Positions 37,851 to 47,454 of a stretch of DNA of 64,000 bases are shown one piece after another (positions within the stretch are counted from its first letter, which is position 1; each line of letters begins with the position of its first letter). The notes under the pieces are model-generated. The model saw nothing but the letters and a program-made list of their open reading frames with translations. It searched no databases and was not told the origin of the DNA. The position numbers were made by a program, and so were the translations under genes. The stretch spans positions 2,852,001-2,916,000 of the forward strand of contig JAVHKY010000035.1 of the NCBI GenBank assembly GCA_035079385.1. Direction: 5' to 3'. This DNA comes from Aspidiotus rigidus. Its lineage: Eukaryota > Arthropoda > Insecta > Hemiptera > Diaspididae.

Positions 37851-39037
37851 ATCCACATATGTATTGTAATGGACACAAAACTAGCCTTCAGAAAAAACGA
37901 CTTCCCAACACTCGACTCCTTCCGACAAATGTTGGGCTATCCATAACTTGATATTTGTTTTGTACCTCCCTCTTTCTACTCTGTATCTCTCTGTGGTAAG
38001 GGGCGGGCACATTATCCGACGAGGGTGTGTGTCTGAGGAAATGCCGGAGGGCATTTTCCAGGGGGAAAAAGGAGGGAGACTGGGGATAGCGCCTGCAGCT
38101 TGATCCATTGTCATCAAAACGTTGGAAAATTTTTAGCTTGTTTACAACTCGTGTGAATAAAGGAATGTTCAAGGCTGAATTTTGTGTGAGATGAAAAATA
38201 AAGAGAAATAGCATACATATCCGAGAATGACTCGATGAAAATCCTCGTGGACTTACCTGGGGTCTCGAGATTACCCGGGGTCTCGAGAATGATGCTATGT
38301 TCCAGATTTTCTCACTTTTGACATGTTTCAAGTCTTTGCTGAACCTTACCCCTAATTCGGAAAATCCAGAGCTGTCCCACTTTTCTCCCCATTGATGGAC
38401 TTGAAACAATTTTCACTCGTATACTCGAGACCTGAATTGAAAATCTCCCCTCCTTCATTTCACGAAGTATTTTGTACTATTTGTAAATTAACTTATACTA
38501 GGTTCAGGCCTCCTTTATACTGGATTTATTATTTTATGCCCCGGCCTTCCCTTGTTTTATGCGGTATACTGATTTTATATTAGACTTATACCCTCTTAGC
38601 CGAATCGTACCTCTAATTCGGAAATTTACGTATTGGCTAGGCGTAGACATATTTTCGTTATGGCCTCCCCTCCCCCGGTTTTATGCAGTAATGCAGCATA
38701 CTAATTTTATACTAGACTTATACTAGGTCTAAGCTCCTTTATACTATGCTTATTGACTTGTTAGGGGGCGTCCATAAATTACGTGAGGCGATTTTTGTGA
38801 TTTTTCGACCCCCCTCCCCTCTTGGTGAGATATCGTGAAGCTTTATACTAGGAGGCCTGCAGTAGTTTACACTCACTTTATTGTCCAAGCTGAACCCCAA
38901 CCCTTAACCCGAATGATGGACTCGGAAAGGTTTTGCAGACCTGACTCAAAATTTTCAGAGTTCCCACCCTAGGTTCAAGCCTCCTTTATACTAGCGGCTT
39001 GTACTTCCAAAGAACGCGCCCTACTCCCCGATCGAAC
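37851..39037. repeat. TATACTAG/TTAGACTTATACT-rich repeat field
   Basis: From about 38440 to 39000 words such as TTATACTAG, AGACTTATACTAGG and GCCTCCTTTATACT recur at irregular spacing. The same vocabulary is found at 42990-43330 and 45490-45950. The 37.85-38.44 kb part has no recognised feature; a 173-codon minus-strand frame there lacks any domain. Confidence 0.45.
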
Positions 39038-39087
39038 AAATTAAAGAAATGGATTTTATACGATCCTGCAAGTTATGGCCAAGCATA

Positions 39088-39585
39088 CTGAACGAATGAT
39101 ATACTCAAAATAGTAAAACGAGGAGTAAACTAAACAAAGCCACAGAAATACGATTACACACTGGAGCGCTTTCGATTAATAAACCATTGTCAACAGTGAC
39201 ATGAAAGCAACTGAAACCAATGTGAATCATACTCATAAACTAATTCAATCAATCCCTCATCAGGTATGTGCCTGTTTAGCACATTTAGGCTGTCGTTATT
39301 AAGGTGTCGAATAATTTCAATGTGCTCAAGCGCCGTTCGTTTGAAGTACGAGTTCTCTCTGTGGAGGAGGGTCTCGGACCCCTCTTTATAGCAGTGACCA
39401 CTGGTAATGAGATGGTCCGCAAAAGCCGACTCCCCCAATTTCTTTTTCTCCCAAGCTTTCTTATGCTCGTCAATTCTAATTTTAAGTTGACGGCCAGTCT
39501 CGCCTATGTATATCCCTTTACAATCATTACAATTCACCTTGTAGACACCACTTTTTTCGAGCAATGGGATAGGGTCCTTCAATTT
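39088..39585 (-). repeat. PLE-1 inverted pseudo-LTR, left arm
   Basis: Reverse complement of 40375-40931, lacking a 59-nt segment that the right arm has immediately after the codons for Y-D-S-H. It carries the GIY-YIG coding half of the element and its 3' end. Confidence 0.9.
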
Positions 39586-40374
39586 GACAAAAAGACTTTT
39601 TACAGTATTAAGGTTATAATAAGCTGGTCGGAACCCAAACGGGCGGAGTACGCTACCTAATTTAGAAGAAAACTTCCCCAAGAAGGGGAGCCTTATCCAA
39701 CGCTTCCTACTCTCCAATGTCGGATTGCGGGGGAGGGAGGTAGTGGAGTCTAGGCATTTCCGAGTCAACTTCCTCCGGACCATGAGGTCAATGTCTATGC
39801 TCACCTCATTCACTCTGGCCAAATGCTTTATAGTCGATAGCTCCCTTTGAAAGGCGGTCTGACCAAGCGGAATACTGGTCAACCGGTGGACAAAGCTATT
39901 GAATGCCGCGGATTTATGGGCGACAGGGCAGAATGATCTGCCGTGGACAGTAGTATCGGTCGATGTAACTTTCCTATAGATGGCGAATTCATGGACACCG
40001 TCTCTATTGGAGATCGTGAGGTCCAAAAAATTAATAGATGAACCGCCCACTTCCAATGTGAATTTGATGGAAGGATACTGATTATTGATATACTTAAGAA
40101 ACTCCAAAAGGAGATCTCTGGGACCGGTCCACGTACACAAAACATCATCGACGTACCTGCGCCAATAGTGTATATGACCCAAAAGCACATGGCCAGAGGA
40201 AAAAAGATCTAGCTCAAATTTTGACATAAATACCTCCGAGATGAGGGATCCCAGAGGAGAGCCAATAGGAATGCCTACCTCCTCAGGAAACTCAAAAAAC
40301 TTACCCTCAAATTTGCAAAAATTGGGAGACCAGCAGATGTTAAGCAAGTTGAAAAATTCCATCAATTCTTCATG
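39190..40374 (-). CDS. Penelope-like RT/GIY-YIG protein, 5'-truncated (395 codons)
   Basis: Open from the junction at 40374 to the stop at 39190. The frame also runs 94 codons further right, but there it reads the antisense of the inverted arm and is not genuine protein. RT motifs in order: G-I-P-I-G-S-P-L-G-S (palm), R-Y-V-D-D-V (the catalytic aspartates are intact), then K-F-T-L-E-V and I-N-F-L-D-L. After a linker with R-R-K-L-T-R-K comes a GIY-YIG endonuclease with S-G-V-Y-K-V-N-C, Y-I-G-E-T-G-R, an E-H-K-K and A-D-H-L. The N-terminal RT motifs (ADKG, LYTNIP) are missing, so the product cannot act alone. The last nine codons, F-Q-L-L-S-C-H-C and a tryptophan before them, arise from the 59-nt deletion; the other arm ends R-D-D-S-L-V-Q-S. 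Confidence 0.85.
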   Translation of the reverse strand, partial: HEELMEFFNLLNICWSPNFCKFEGKFFEFPEEVGIPIGSPLGSLISEVFMSKFELDLFSSGHVLLGHIHYWRRYVDDVLCTWTGPRDLLLEFLKYINNQYPSIKFTLEVGGSSINFLDLTISNRDGVHEFAIYRKVTSTDTTVHGRSFCPVAHKSAAFNSFVHRLTSIPLGQTAFQRELSTIKHLARVNEVSIDIDLMVRRKLTRKCLDSTTSLPRNPTLESRKRWIRLPFLGKFSSKLGSVLRPFGFRPAYYNLNTVKSLFVKLKDPIPLLEKSGVYKVNCNDCKGIYIGETGRQLKIRIDEHKKAWEKKKLGESAFADHLITSGHCYKEGSETLLHRENSYFKRTALEHIEIIRHLNNDSLNVLNRHIPDEGLIELVYEYDSHWFQLLSCHC

Positions 40375-40931
40375 AAATTGAAGGACCCTATCCCATTGCT
40401 CGAAAAAAGTGGTGTCTACAAGGTGAATTGTAATGATTGTAAAGGGATATACATAGGCGAGACTGGCCGTCAACTTAAAATTAGAATTGACGAGCATAAG
40501 AAAGCTTGGGAGAAAAAGAAATTGGGGGAGTCGGCTTTTGCGGACCATCTCATTACCAGTGGTCACTGCTATAAAGAGGGGTCCGAGACCCTCCTCCACA
40601 GAGAGAACTCGTACTTCAAACGAACGGCGCTTGAGCACATTGAAATTATTCGACACCTTAATAACGACAGCCTAAATGTGCTAAACAGGCACATACCTGA
40701 TGAGGGATTGATTGAATTAGTTTATGAGTATGATTCACATCGTGATGACTCGCTGGTTCAGTCATGATCTCGTCGGATGTTCTCCTTCCTAGCGGTAATT
40801 GGTTTCAGTTGCATTCATGTCACTGTTGACAATGGTTTATTAATCGAAAGCGCTCCAGTGTGTAATCGTATTTCTGTGGCTTTGTTTAGTTTACTCCTCG
40901 TTTTACTATTTTGAGTATATCATTCGTTCAG
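40375..40931 (+). repeat. PLE-1 inverted pseudo-LTR, right arm
   Basis: Plus-strand copy of the GIY-YIG domain (K-L-K-D-P-I-P-L-L-E-K to a stop at 40765-40767) and 3' sequence. It is 557 bp long and ends flush with the 12-bp target duplication. Confidence 0.9.
40819..40862 (+). ncRNA. Hammerhead-ribozyme-like core, degenerate
   Basis: In the 3' part of the PLE-1 arm, outer CACTG (40821-40825) can pair with CAGTG (40856-40860). A GGTT-TATT-AATC hairpin inside is followed at once by GAAA. The strand between CACTG and the hairpin reads TTGACAAT where the hammerhead consensus needs CTGANGA, so two core positions differ. Hammerhead motifs are known from Penelope-like pseudo-LTRs; activity of this copy is doubtful. 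The same sequence lies reversed in the left arm. Confidence 0.35.
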
Positions 40932-40943
40932 AAATTAAAGAAA

Positions 40944-42870
40944 CTTGAGCTCCTCACTGCACTGTAGGCAGAAGTCTACACCTTCTCCTCGTCCTGCTAT
41001 TCCGGATCCAAAACCACTGGTCCTCGCCGAGCCTTTCGTGAATTGTGCCAATGTCCAATTCTCTATTGACAAACAGGCCTTACTCCGAATGGAATGGCAG
41101 TTTGCGCTTCCATCAGGGCCCGAGTTCAACCGGTTGGAATCAATTTAGTGGCTGGTATTTCCTTCGGCGTTGGTTGTGACATCCGGTTAAATTCCGGCCT
41201 CGAAAAATAATTAATAATCTGCTACACCTATCTAAACCTCTTAAGACCCATTTCGCTTAAACTCAAAACTGTCAAAGCAGACAAAGGCGAGGCTCTCGTT
41301 GCCCTCCCCTCTTGGGAATATCATAGTAAGATGAACAACTTTCTTCATGCGTCTGGCGCTATTCCCTCGAACTTAAACTAATATAAGAAGCACTGTCCAC
41401 TCCTCCCAATTTATTCTACAGGATAGGAAGTACCGTGACGCCGTCTTAGTTGTGAATTCTTCACCGTCTCGATTATACGGACAGCTGAAAACTCATAAGC
41501 CTAACCTTCCTATCCACCTTGTTTCTTTATACGCCGATACTTCTTATAAATTGGCCAGATACCTCGGAAAATGGTTCCCTCTTCACTCTAACGTACATCA
41601 TCCCAAATTCTTCCTATCTCGCTTCTAAATTAGGAAACTCATCTTTTTCTCCTACCTCCTCCCTCGTATTCTTCGATGTTTCCAGAATATATATTAATAT
41701 CCCAGTAGCCCTGATCGTATTAATTACATGATGGATACCCATCCTGATACCATCGCCGAGTCCTGGGCCCTAGTTTTCTCTCTGTCTTTGTAATGACATC
41801 TGTTTCTATCGTAATGTTTGCTACAAATTCTACTACGCCTTGTGGGTGCGCCTCTTTCTGCGCTCGTCGCCGATGTTTTCACGGACAAACTCGAATATGA
41901 TCTCCTCCACAGCATTATTCTTCCTCTACCTCATGTTCTCACCTGATTTTGTTACGTCGGCGACATTCTCCGTGTCTGGAATGACCCCTCGTCCGAGCTC
42001 GAATCTCCTCTCTCACACTTAAACTCTACTCACCCGAACATTAAATTCACTCTCGAAACAGGCGCCTTCTCCACCAATTTCGTAGATCTCACCATCTCTC
42101 GCCTTTCTCCTTGTTTCTCCTTCTTATTCCTTGTCACCGTCTCCTCGCCATTCCTCTTTCACCTCACGATTTCAATAAGGAGAAAGCCCACATCAGCGAG
42201 CTAGCACGCCTCAGCAATATCTTCATCGATGTCGACAAAGTCATCTTAAGAAAATCTTTTAAACGCGCTATGCAATCTAACTTTTCGTCACAGCGTACCC
42301 CTTTGCTTCTTCGCCCCCCTTCCTTAGCCATTATTCTTACAAAATAGCCCGCAGACTCGAATCCCATGGGTACCGCTGTGCATTCTATCCCTTTCTTACT
42401 GTGGGGCACTTATCCTCTCTTAAGGATTAAGTTCCCCCTGAAGAGTGCAGTGGAGTTTATCGCGTCAGCTGCACAGCTCCTTACTGTTCTGCTGTATACA
42501 TTGGTCAAACTGGTCGCACCCTTCACGAACGTTCCTCCAAACAACGCTCTGCTTTCCGAAGTCAACTTCCGGGGAAATCGGCCATCGCCAATCATTGTGT
42601 AGATAATAACCACTTCTTCAATTCCATAGAGTTCAAACTTATTCATAAAGCTAATAAATGTCGCCTTCTCAACAGACTTGAAGAAGTCGAAATAGCTGCC
42701 GCTGTTTCCCTCTCATATGATCTCATCTTTTCTCCTCCTCTCTTTTTTCTTTTCTCTTCCTTTGACGCATGCTTGTCCACCGTTTGCTTTGTACTTGTAT
42801 TGTAATGTTTTAATTATGTACTCATTCATCTGATGATGTGCCGCTAAGTCGACACGAGACACGTGTTGTG
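40944..42870 (+). pseudogene. Penelope-like element, nearly full-length but frameshifted (PLE-3)
   Basis: In order on the plus strand but in changing frames. A-D-K-G-E-A-L-V (about 41270) with S-K-M-N-N-F-L follows the PLE N-terminal RT motif. R-L-Y-G-Q-L-K-T-H-K-P (about 41475) comes next. F-F-D-V-S-R-I-Y-I-N-I-P (about 41675) is followed by Y-V-G-D-I (about 41950), where the first catalytic aspartate of YVDD has become glycine. K-F-T-L-E-T then T-N-F-V-D-L-T-I-S comes at about 42045-42095. A GIY-YIG domain (about 42450-42610) shows S-G-V-Y-R-V-S-C and Y-I-G-Q-T-G-R-T-L, then an A-N-H-C. Frameshifts and the active-site change make it inactive. It starts right after PLE-1, which may have inserted into its 5' part. 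Confidence 0.78.
42830..42866 (+). ncRNA. Possible degenerate hammerhead core at PLE-3 3' end
   Basis: CTGATGA (42830-42836) matches the hammerhead CTGANGA box. GTG...CAC could form a short stem II, followed by GAGAC instead of GAAAC. One core base is changed. It lies just downstream of the GIY-YIG domain, where such motifs occur in Penelope-like elements. Confidence 0.3.
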
Positions 42871-43460
42871 TTCTATTTAAAAAAATTTTTCCATTAATAA
42901 ATTTTTCAAAAAACGTTACGTGACCGTAATTTTGTTTTCCGTTGACGATATCTCGTAGTTACGAAGAAACGATTCAATTTAAGCTAGTATAAAGCCTTCT
43001 CTCTACGCCCATACAGTATACTACCTGTATATACTAGCAGTGTTTCATACTAGCTTGATGCTTACACTAGTTTAGTTCTATATTGCAAGTACACAGCTAG
43101 ACATCTGAAGAGCGGAAGCCTATTGGTAGCAAAATCTATACTACAGTTAAACTAGTCCGATTCAGACAAACTAGAGGAGCTATACGCTTTGTATACTAGT
43201 ATTAGGCTCATACTAGATGTCAGGAAGTTTCAACCTCTCAGCCAAACTTGTATATAGGTTAAGAATAGAGGCGAACGAGCGGTGCTACTCAGCCTAATAC
43301 TCAGTATTCTAGACTTATACTGCTCTTTCGCCCAGCCTAAAGTTCAGTATACTACAATTATACCAATTGCTAAGAATAGAGGCGATAGAGTGGAAATGAG
43401 CCTATGACCCTCTCAGTCTGACGTACCACCAACTACTGTAGTACAATTTGTGACACCAGT
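42871..43460. repeat. TATACTAG-rich repeat field
   Basis: Between 42990 and 43330 the words TATACTAG, TACTAG and their complements occur many times at irregular spacing. Same type as 38.4-39.0 kb and 45.5-45.9 kb. Confidence 0.45.
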
Positions 43461-44342
43461 AGTTGAAGTGACGACATCAACCCCGTCAACTAGTTAGTCA
43501 AGAGGACACTCTCCATGTTATGTGATTCACTGTACTAAAAGAGACATGGAACATGATCTTTATTTTTTGCTGATGATTAGATTAAAAATGTGTCAAGAAG
43601 ATGACGAAAAAGTCCCACAGGAAACAAGAGAAGGAAGGAAAACGTTTGAGTGTTCACTTTTTAAAGACGAATAAACGACACTTGTATATAAGATTTCATC
43701 TTTCGTTTTTCAACGTATGTACAGCTGATCTTTTCCCATTCATGAGAGAGGAAACTGGATCGTATAATTATGATTCATTTCCTCATTTTCGACGGTCGAT
43801 CATTGAGTGTATGGGCACACGTTGCTGCGTAAGCGACAATTCATTCATCCTGCGTATTTTTTTCCTCTCTTTCTCTACGAGAAACGATCTTGTTATCGCG
43901 ATTCAGTAAATTGATACGATCGGCATCGCAAAATACGTACACAAGAATGTAGGTAGCAGAATCAACACGAGCTTGTTTTTTTTTCTCGATTTTCCTATAC
44001 GTACGAGTATACGCTGGTTTTACCGTAAATAGAGATTAGTAATTTGTTACTCGGTACCTACAACACTGTACCAAATTGCATCAGTGGTCTGTTATCATGC
44101 GATCGAAAAACCGCGAATACACGGTGCATTTTTCGAGAAAAAAAAAATCAAATGTTACAGATTCCGTTTATGTTATCATATTATTTTCTTTGTATTTAGT
44201 CCTTCTAAGATTACGAACTTCGTATGTACACGTTCGATAATATTTTATTACCGTGTAAAATGAAATATGGTACGGATCATACGTTTTCCGTGAAGAAACA
44301 AATTATCAATTTTAATGATTTGTACGTATTTTTGTTGAACAG
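43461..44342. other. Distal end of rhotekin intron 1
   Basis: Apparently unique, CpG-containing sequence ending in TTTTTGTTGAACAG, the acceptor of coding exon 2. A 102-codon ATG ORF at 43601-43909 has no domain and is treated as chance. Confidence 0.5.
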
Positions 44343-44530
44343 GAATACGATTTGGAACAGAAGATCGAAGTGGAGATAAAAATAAGAGAAGGTACGACTC
44401 GGTTATTAGCCGCCTGTAAACACCAGACTCAGGTGCTGGAGGCTGCCAAAAGTTTGCTCATCTCGAACGAAAGAATGAATGCGTACGTGAAGGAGTTGCA
44501 GTCGCGAAAACGAGACTCCGTAAAAGACAG
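44343..44530 (+). CDS. Rtkn: Rhotekin, coding exon 2 (HR1/REM domain)
   Basis: Bounded by acceptor AACAG and donor GTAATT; 62 codons plus 2 nt. It encodes the core of the HR1 (REM-1) Rho-binding coiled coil. Motifs are L-E-Q-K-I-E-V-E-I-K, R-E-G-T-T-R-L-L-A-A-C, E-A-A-K-S-L-L and Y-V-K-E-L-Q-S-R-K, which match the rhotekin pattern closely. Residues 49-110 of the 365-residue model; residue 111 (Ser) is split with the next exon. The flanking introns are about 27.0 kb and 18.3 kb. Confidence 0.93.
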
Positions 44531-45480
44531 GTAATTATTATATACGAATTTGATTTTGGGAGTTGGTTATTGCAACTGTCGGTATTCTCTAATTTAACGA
44601 AGCTTCTTTAGCAGTTATTGCCTAAGGCCATTTTAGATATCACTGAAGTGGACATCGCCAAACGATAGTTGAGTTGAGGTTTAAAATTATGGTTATTACA
44701 AAACGTTCACAAGTATAATTATGAAAATCTTTGTATCTTCTGATTTATTCGAGAAGTGGTTTCGAAAGGATAATTTTGCTAATAAGTGCGAAATTGATTC
44801 AAACGAGTCGAAAATTAGTTGAGTGGCGAATTTCTCATTTTATGCGTTCTTTCTTGATTTGTAAGATGTTTACCTGTACGAAGGGCTGTGAAAAGAATGT
44901 GTAATTTTTTTCTCTCTTGACACCATTGACAAATCAACAGTCTAGCTTCTTATTTTCCTATGGTAGCTATGACGACTAATGACTCGTATAGCGTTCGTGA
45001 GCAATAATTTATTTTCGTTGAATTGAACAAACGTTTAAAGGGGCTGTTCGAAATAAAAAATATTGAGTTAGGAGTTTTTTTTTTAGAAATGGTTTTTAGA
45101 AGAATAGACAATGCAACCGACCTAATATCTAGATAGAGGAGCAAATTGCCTATACGGAGTATGTTGCTTTTGATTAATTTTAGCAAATTCGAATTGTCTG
45201 ATGCGTTTCCTGGAAAAGTGAATTCGAGGAATTGAGTGTGTGTATTCTTGTGTGTCACTTTAGTATCAATAGATATTGCTACGAGAGAGTTTTCTACGAG
45301 TAAGAATAGTTCAAGTCTTTCTCCCGCACAATCTCTCGATGTGACGTGTACGGCGCTAACTTAAGTTTGATCCTGAAGAACTCCCAAAGTTGGTGGAAGA
45401 CTGTTCAAACTCGCCTAGCTCCTTTCGAAATGTTCCACGTTTTTCCTGCTCGGAGCAACATAGAAAAATTTCTACTGTTG
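44531..45480. other. Rhotekin intron 2, proximal part
   Basis: No coding or repeat feature that I can support. Confidence 0.5.
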
Positions 45481-45950
45481 TTATAAACCGAGTACCTTAT
45501 GTTGGATAGGTATACCATAGTTCAGGCTAGACTAGGCTAGCTAAAGTAGGCTAAAAGCGTCATCCATACTCCCAGTATACCTTACTAGGTTTATGCAACT
45601 ACCAAGCTATGATACTAGGCCACCATTCAGCTACAGTTAACTTAACGTGGCTTATGTTCGGGCAAGGAATACGAGTCAAAGAGTCAATGTATAACCTAGT
45701 ATTTAATCTACAAGCTAGGCCAAGATTTCAGGCCACTGATGACCTCTATAAAGCAGACGTTGATTTGCCTAATGTAGCATTTTATTCTTACTCCTCCTCC
45801 GAAGCTAAACAGCTGACGGGCTCACTCACTTAGCTCGTTTATTCTTCTACGTTTTTAGCTAGTTTACCTCAGTATATAATGAGCTGACTTAATTGCTGGA
45901 TATATAAAGTGGTTTTAGATTGGGCTGGTGAAGTATACTAGACTGACATA
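45481..45950. repeat. TATACTAGG/GGCTAG-rich repeat field
   Basis: Repeated GGCTAG, ACTAGG and TATACT words. The 74-codon + strand ORF here (45609-45833) lies wholly inside this field and is not taken as a gene. Confidence 0.4.
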
Positions 45951-47214
45951 AGGAGGAGATTTTCAAAGTGTAATCCCCATCTTAAGGTTTTGACAATAGA
46001 ATTTTTACAAGTCCCAAGGTCAAAGGATATGGATTTGACGTGAACGCAAAGTCACTCAGCCTAAGTTTCAGGAAACATTTCACGCCCCCTCCCTCCCAGG
46101 CGTAAACCCACAAATCGAAAACGAAGGCTCCCTTTGTTAGATGAAGGACGTAGAGAAACTGTCCTGTGGGTCTATGGGACAAATTAATGGATCGATTCTC
46201 CGTGACGTCAACATCTTCGATTTTGATTGAATGCTTGAATGTTCTCTGGTGCTGGCTTTCTGGCTTTGGGGCAGCCATTTTAGCATCCCATAAGAATACA
46301 TCGAGAACGTTTCAATCAGTCACTAGTATTTAAAAACAAGAAGTACGTTAGCAATCGAAAGTCAAAATTGCAGCTGGCGACGTCATCAACCGTGACCCCG
46401 AGCCTGACTCTTAAATCTGCGAGTTCAATCCATCTTCCCTCATCCTTGTAATCTAACAATGGTTTAGTATAAGCTTCTAACAGAAAACCTGTTCTATGGA
46501 AGATTATTTCGAAAAATTTGTCGTGCAACAAAATAAAACGGTCTAAATACAGCGTTATTGACTAAAATGGTCCTAGCCCCCTTCTGTCATAGATAGCTTG
46601 GAGGTCGAAATTTTTCCAAGTCCACTTGTGAACCATAGTCACGGTAGGAAGAGGACTTCAAAAAAATTCGACTCTTGAGCCATAATATAATTTGATAAGA
46701 AAGGGACTTGGAAGAAAATTCCCACACATGATATGTTGGCTCTCGGGCCATAATCGATGTGACTCAGTAATAATGCTGCTTTAGAGGACAAAATAAAGGT
46801 AACTTTTTTTGTGCAGAAAAAGATATATTAATCAAAGAGGAAAAAAGTTTGGTTCTGCTCGCACGTAAAAACTACATAAATAAATGTAAGAACGAGTTTA
46901 TTGACGTTTCGACGTGCTTCTTCCGAATGAATGAGTAGATAAACTTTTGACTATTACTATTATTATCATTATAGATAGTGTCGTCCCATAATTGACCTTA
47001 CAGGCTGGTGAACGACACTTTGAATCAACACAAATAGATGAAGAGGGACTAAATGATACAAAAGGAATTTGGAAAAATGTTTATTTTCAGGCTATTCAGT
47101 ATACACTATGATACAAGAGTGTCGGAAAATCTTGAGACTCTTCAAGATTTCAATTTGAATTTTCAATACCAAAACTAATTCGACCCATAGAAGAGGTTAC
47201 TTTTGTTAAGGAAG
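45951..47214. other. Intronic mosaic of dispersed-repeat fragments
   Basis: 46370-46480 is a fragment of the composite repeat (matches 20663-20765 and 14550-14650: TGACCC, GAGCCTGA, CGAGTTCAATCCA, ATCCTTGTAATCTA). 46590-46740 holds TTTTTCCAAGTCC/GACTTGGAA units. A TGACGTCA lies at 46203. No gene. Confidence 0.5.
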
Positions 47215-47454
47215 CCATCGTTTTATGCTGCTGTACGTTAGATCTGGTTTCAGGTCTGGTATAGTTTAATATGCTGTACAAATAAGGCCCAGACCGAACC
47301 CAAGGAGTAGTACTCCAATTCTGAAATCTACAAGTATGACGTCGTCAACAAGAAAGACCGGATCAGTATTACCATTAGGCTTAGTATAATGAAGACCAGT
47401 CGGAGGCTTACGAGCAGAGTCAGTGGATCCCGAGAAGAGAGAGCCCAAGCTGTG
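47215..47454. repeat. Composite dispersed repeat, copy 3 (interrupted)
   Basis: Carries the ATTCTGAAATCTACAAGTATGACG module at about 47317 and then GCTTACGAGCAGAGT...GAGAGAGCCCAAGCTG. It breaks off at 47454 where a PLE is inserted and resumes after 48683 with CTGATGACGTCAAAG. It provides one empty site for the family A transposon found at 14749. Confidence 0.7.

Larger units (their letters stand above)
39050..40931 (-). mobile_element. Penelope-like element, young foldback copy (PLE-1, 1,882 bp)
   Basis: Flanked by identical 12-bp direct repeats AAATTAAAGAAA (39038-39049 and 40932-40943). The body is a minus-strand RT plus GIY-YIG frame, 5'-truncated inside the RT. At its 5' side sits an inverted second copy of its own 3' half. 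The inverted arms are 39088-39585 and 40375-40931, almost identical apart from one 59-nt indel. The right arm abuts the duplication directly; the left arm is separated from it by a 38-nt tail. Inverted or tandem pseudo-LTRs plus a short tail at one end are known hallmarks of Penelope-like elements. The near-identity of the arms suggests a recent insertion. Confidence 0.88.

Noticed and set aside
37888..38409. 173-codon minus-strand ORF
   Set aside because: Long, but no domain, a doubtful start and overlap with dispersed-repeat sequence. I could not support it as a gene.
39304..39660. 118-codon plus-strand ORF identical to the N terminus of the long minus-strand ORF
   Set aside because: It is antisense to the GIY-YIG coding sequence. 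The identity simply reflects the inverted arms of PLE-1.
40375..40656. First 94 codons of the 488-codon minus-strand ORF
   Set aside because: They read the reverse strand of the inverted GIY-YIG arm. The true element protein begins at the junction near 40374.
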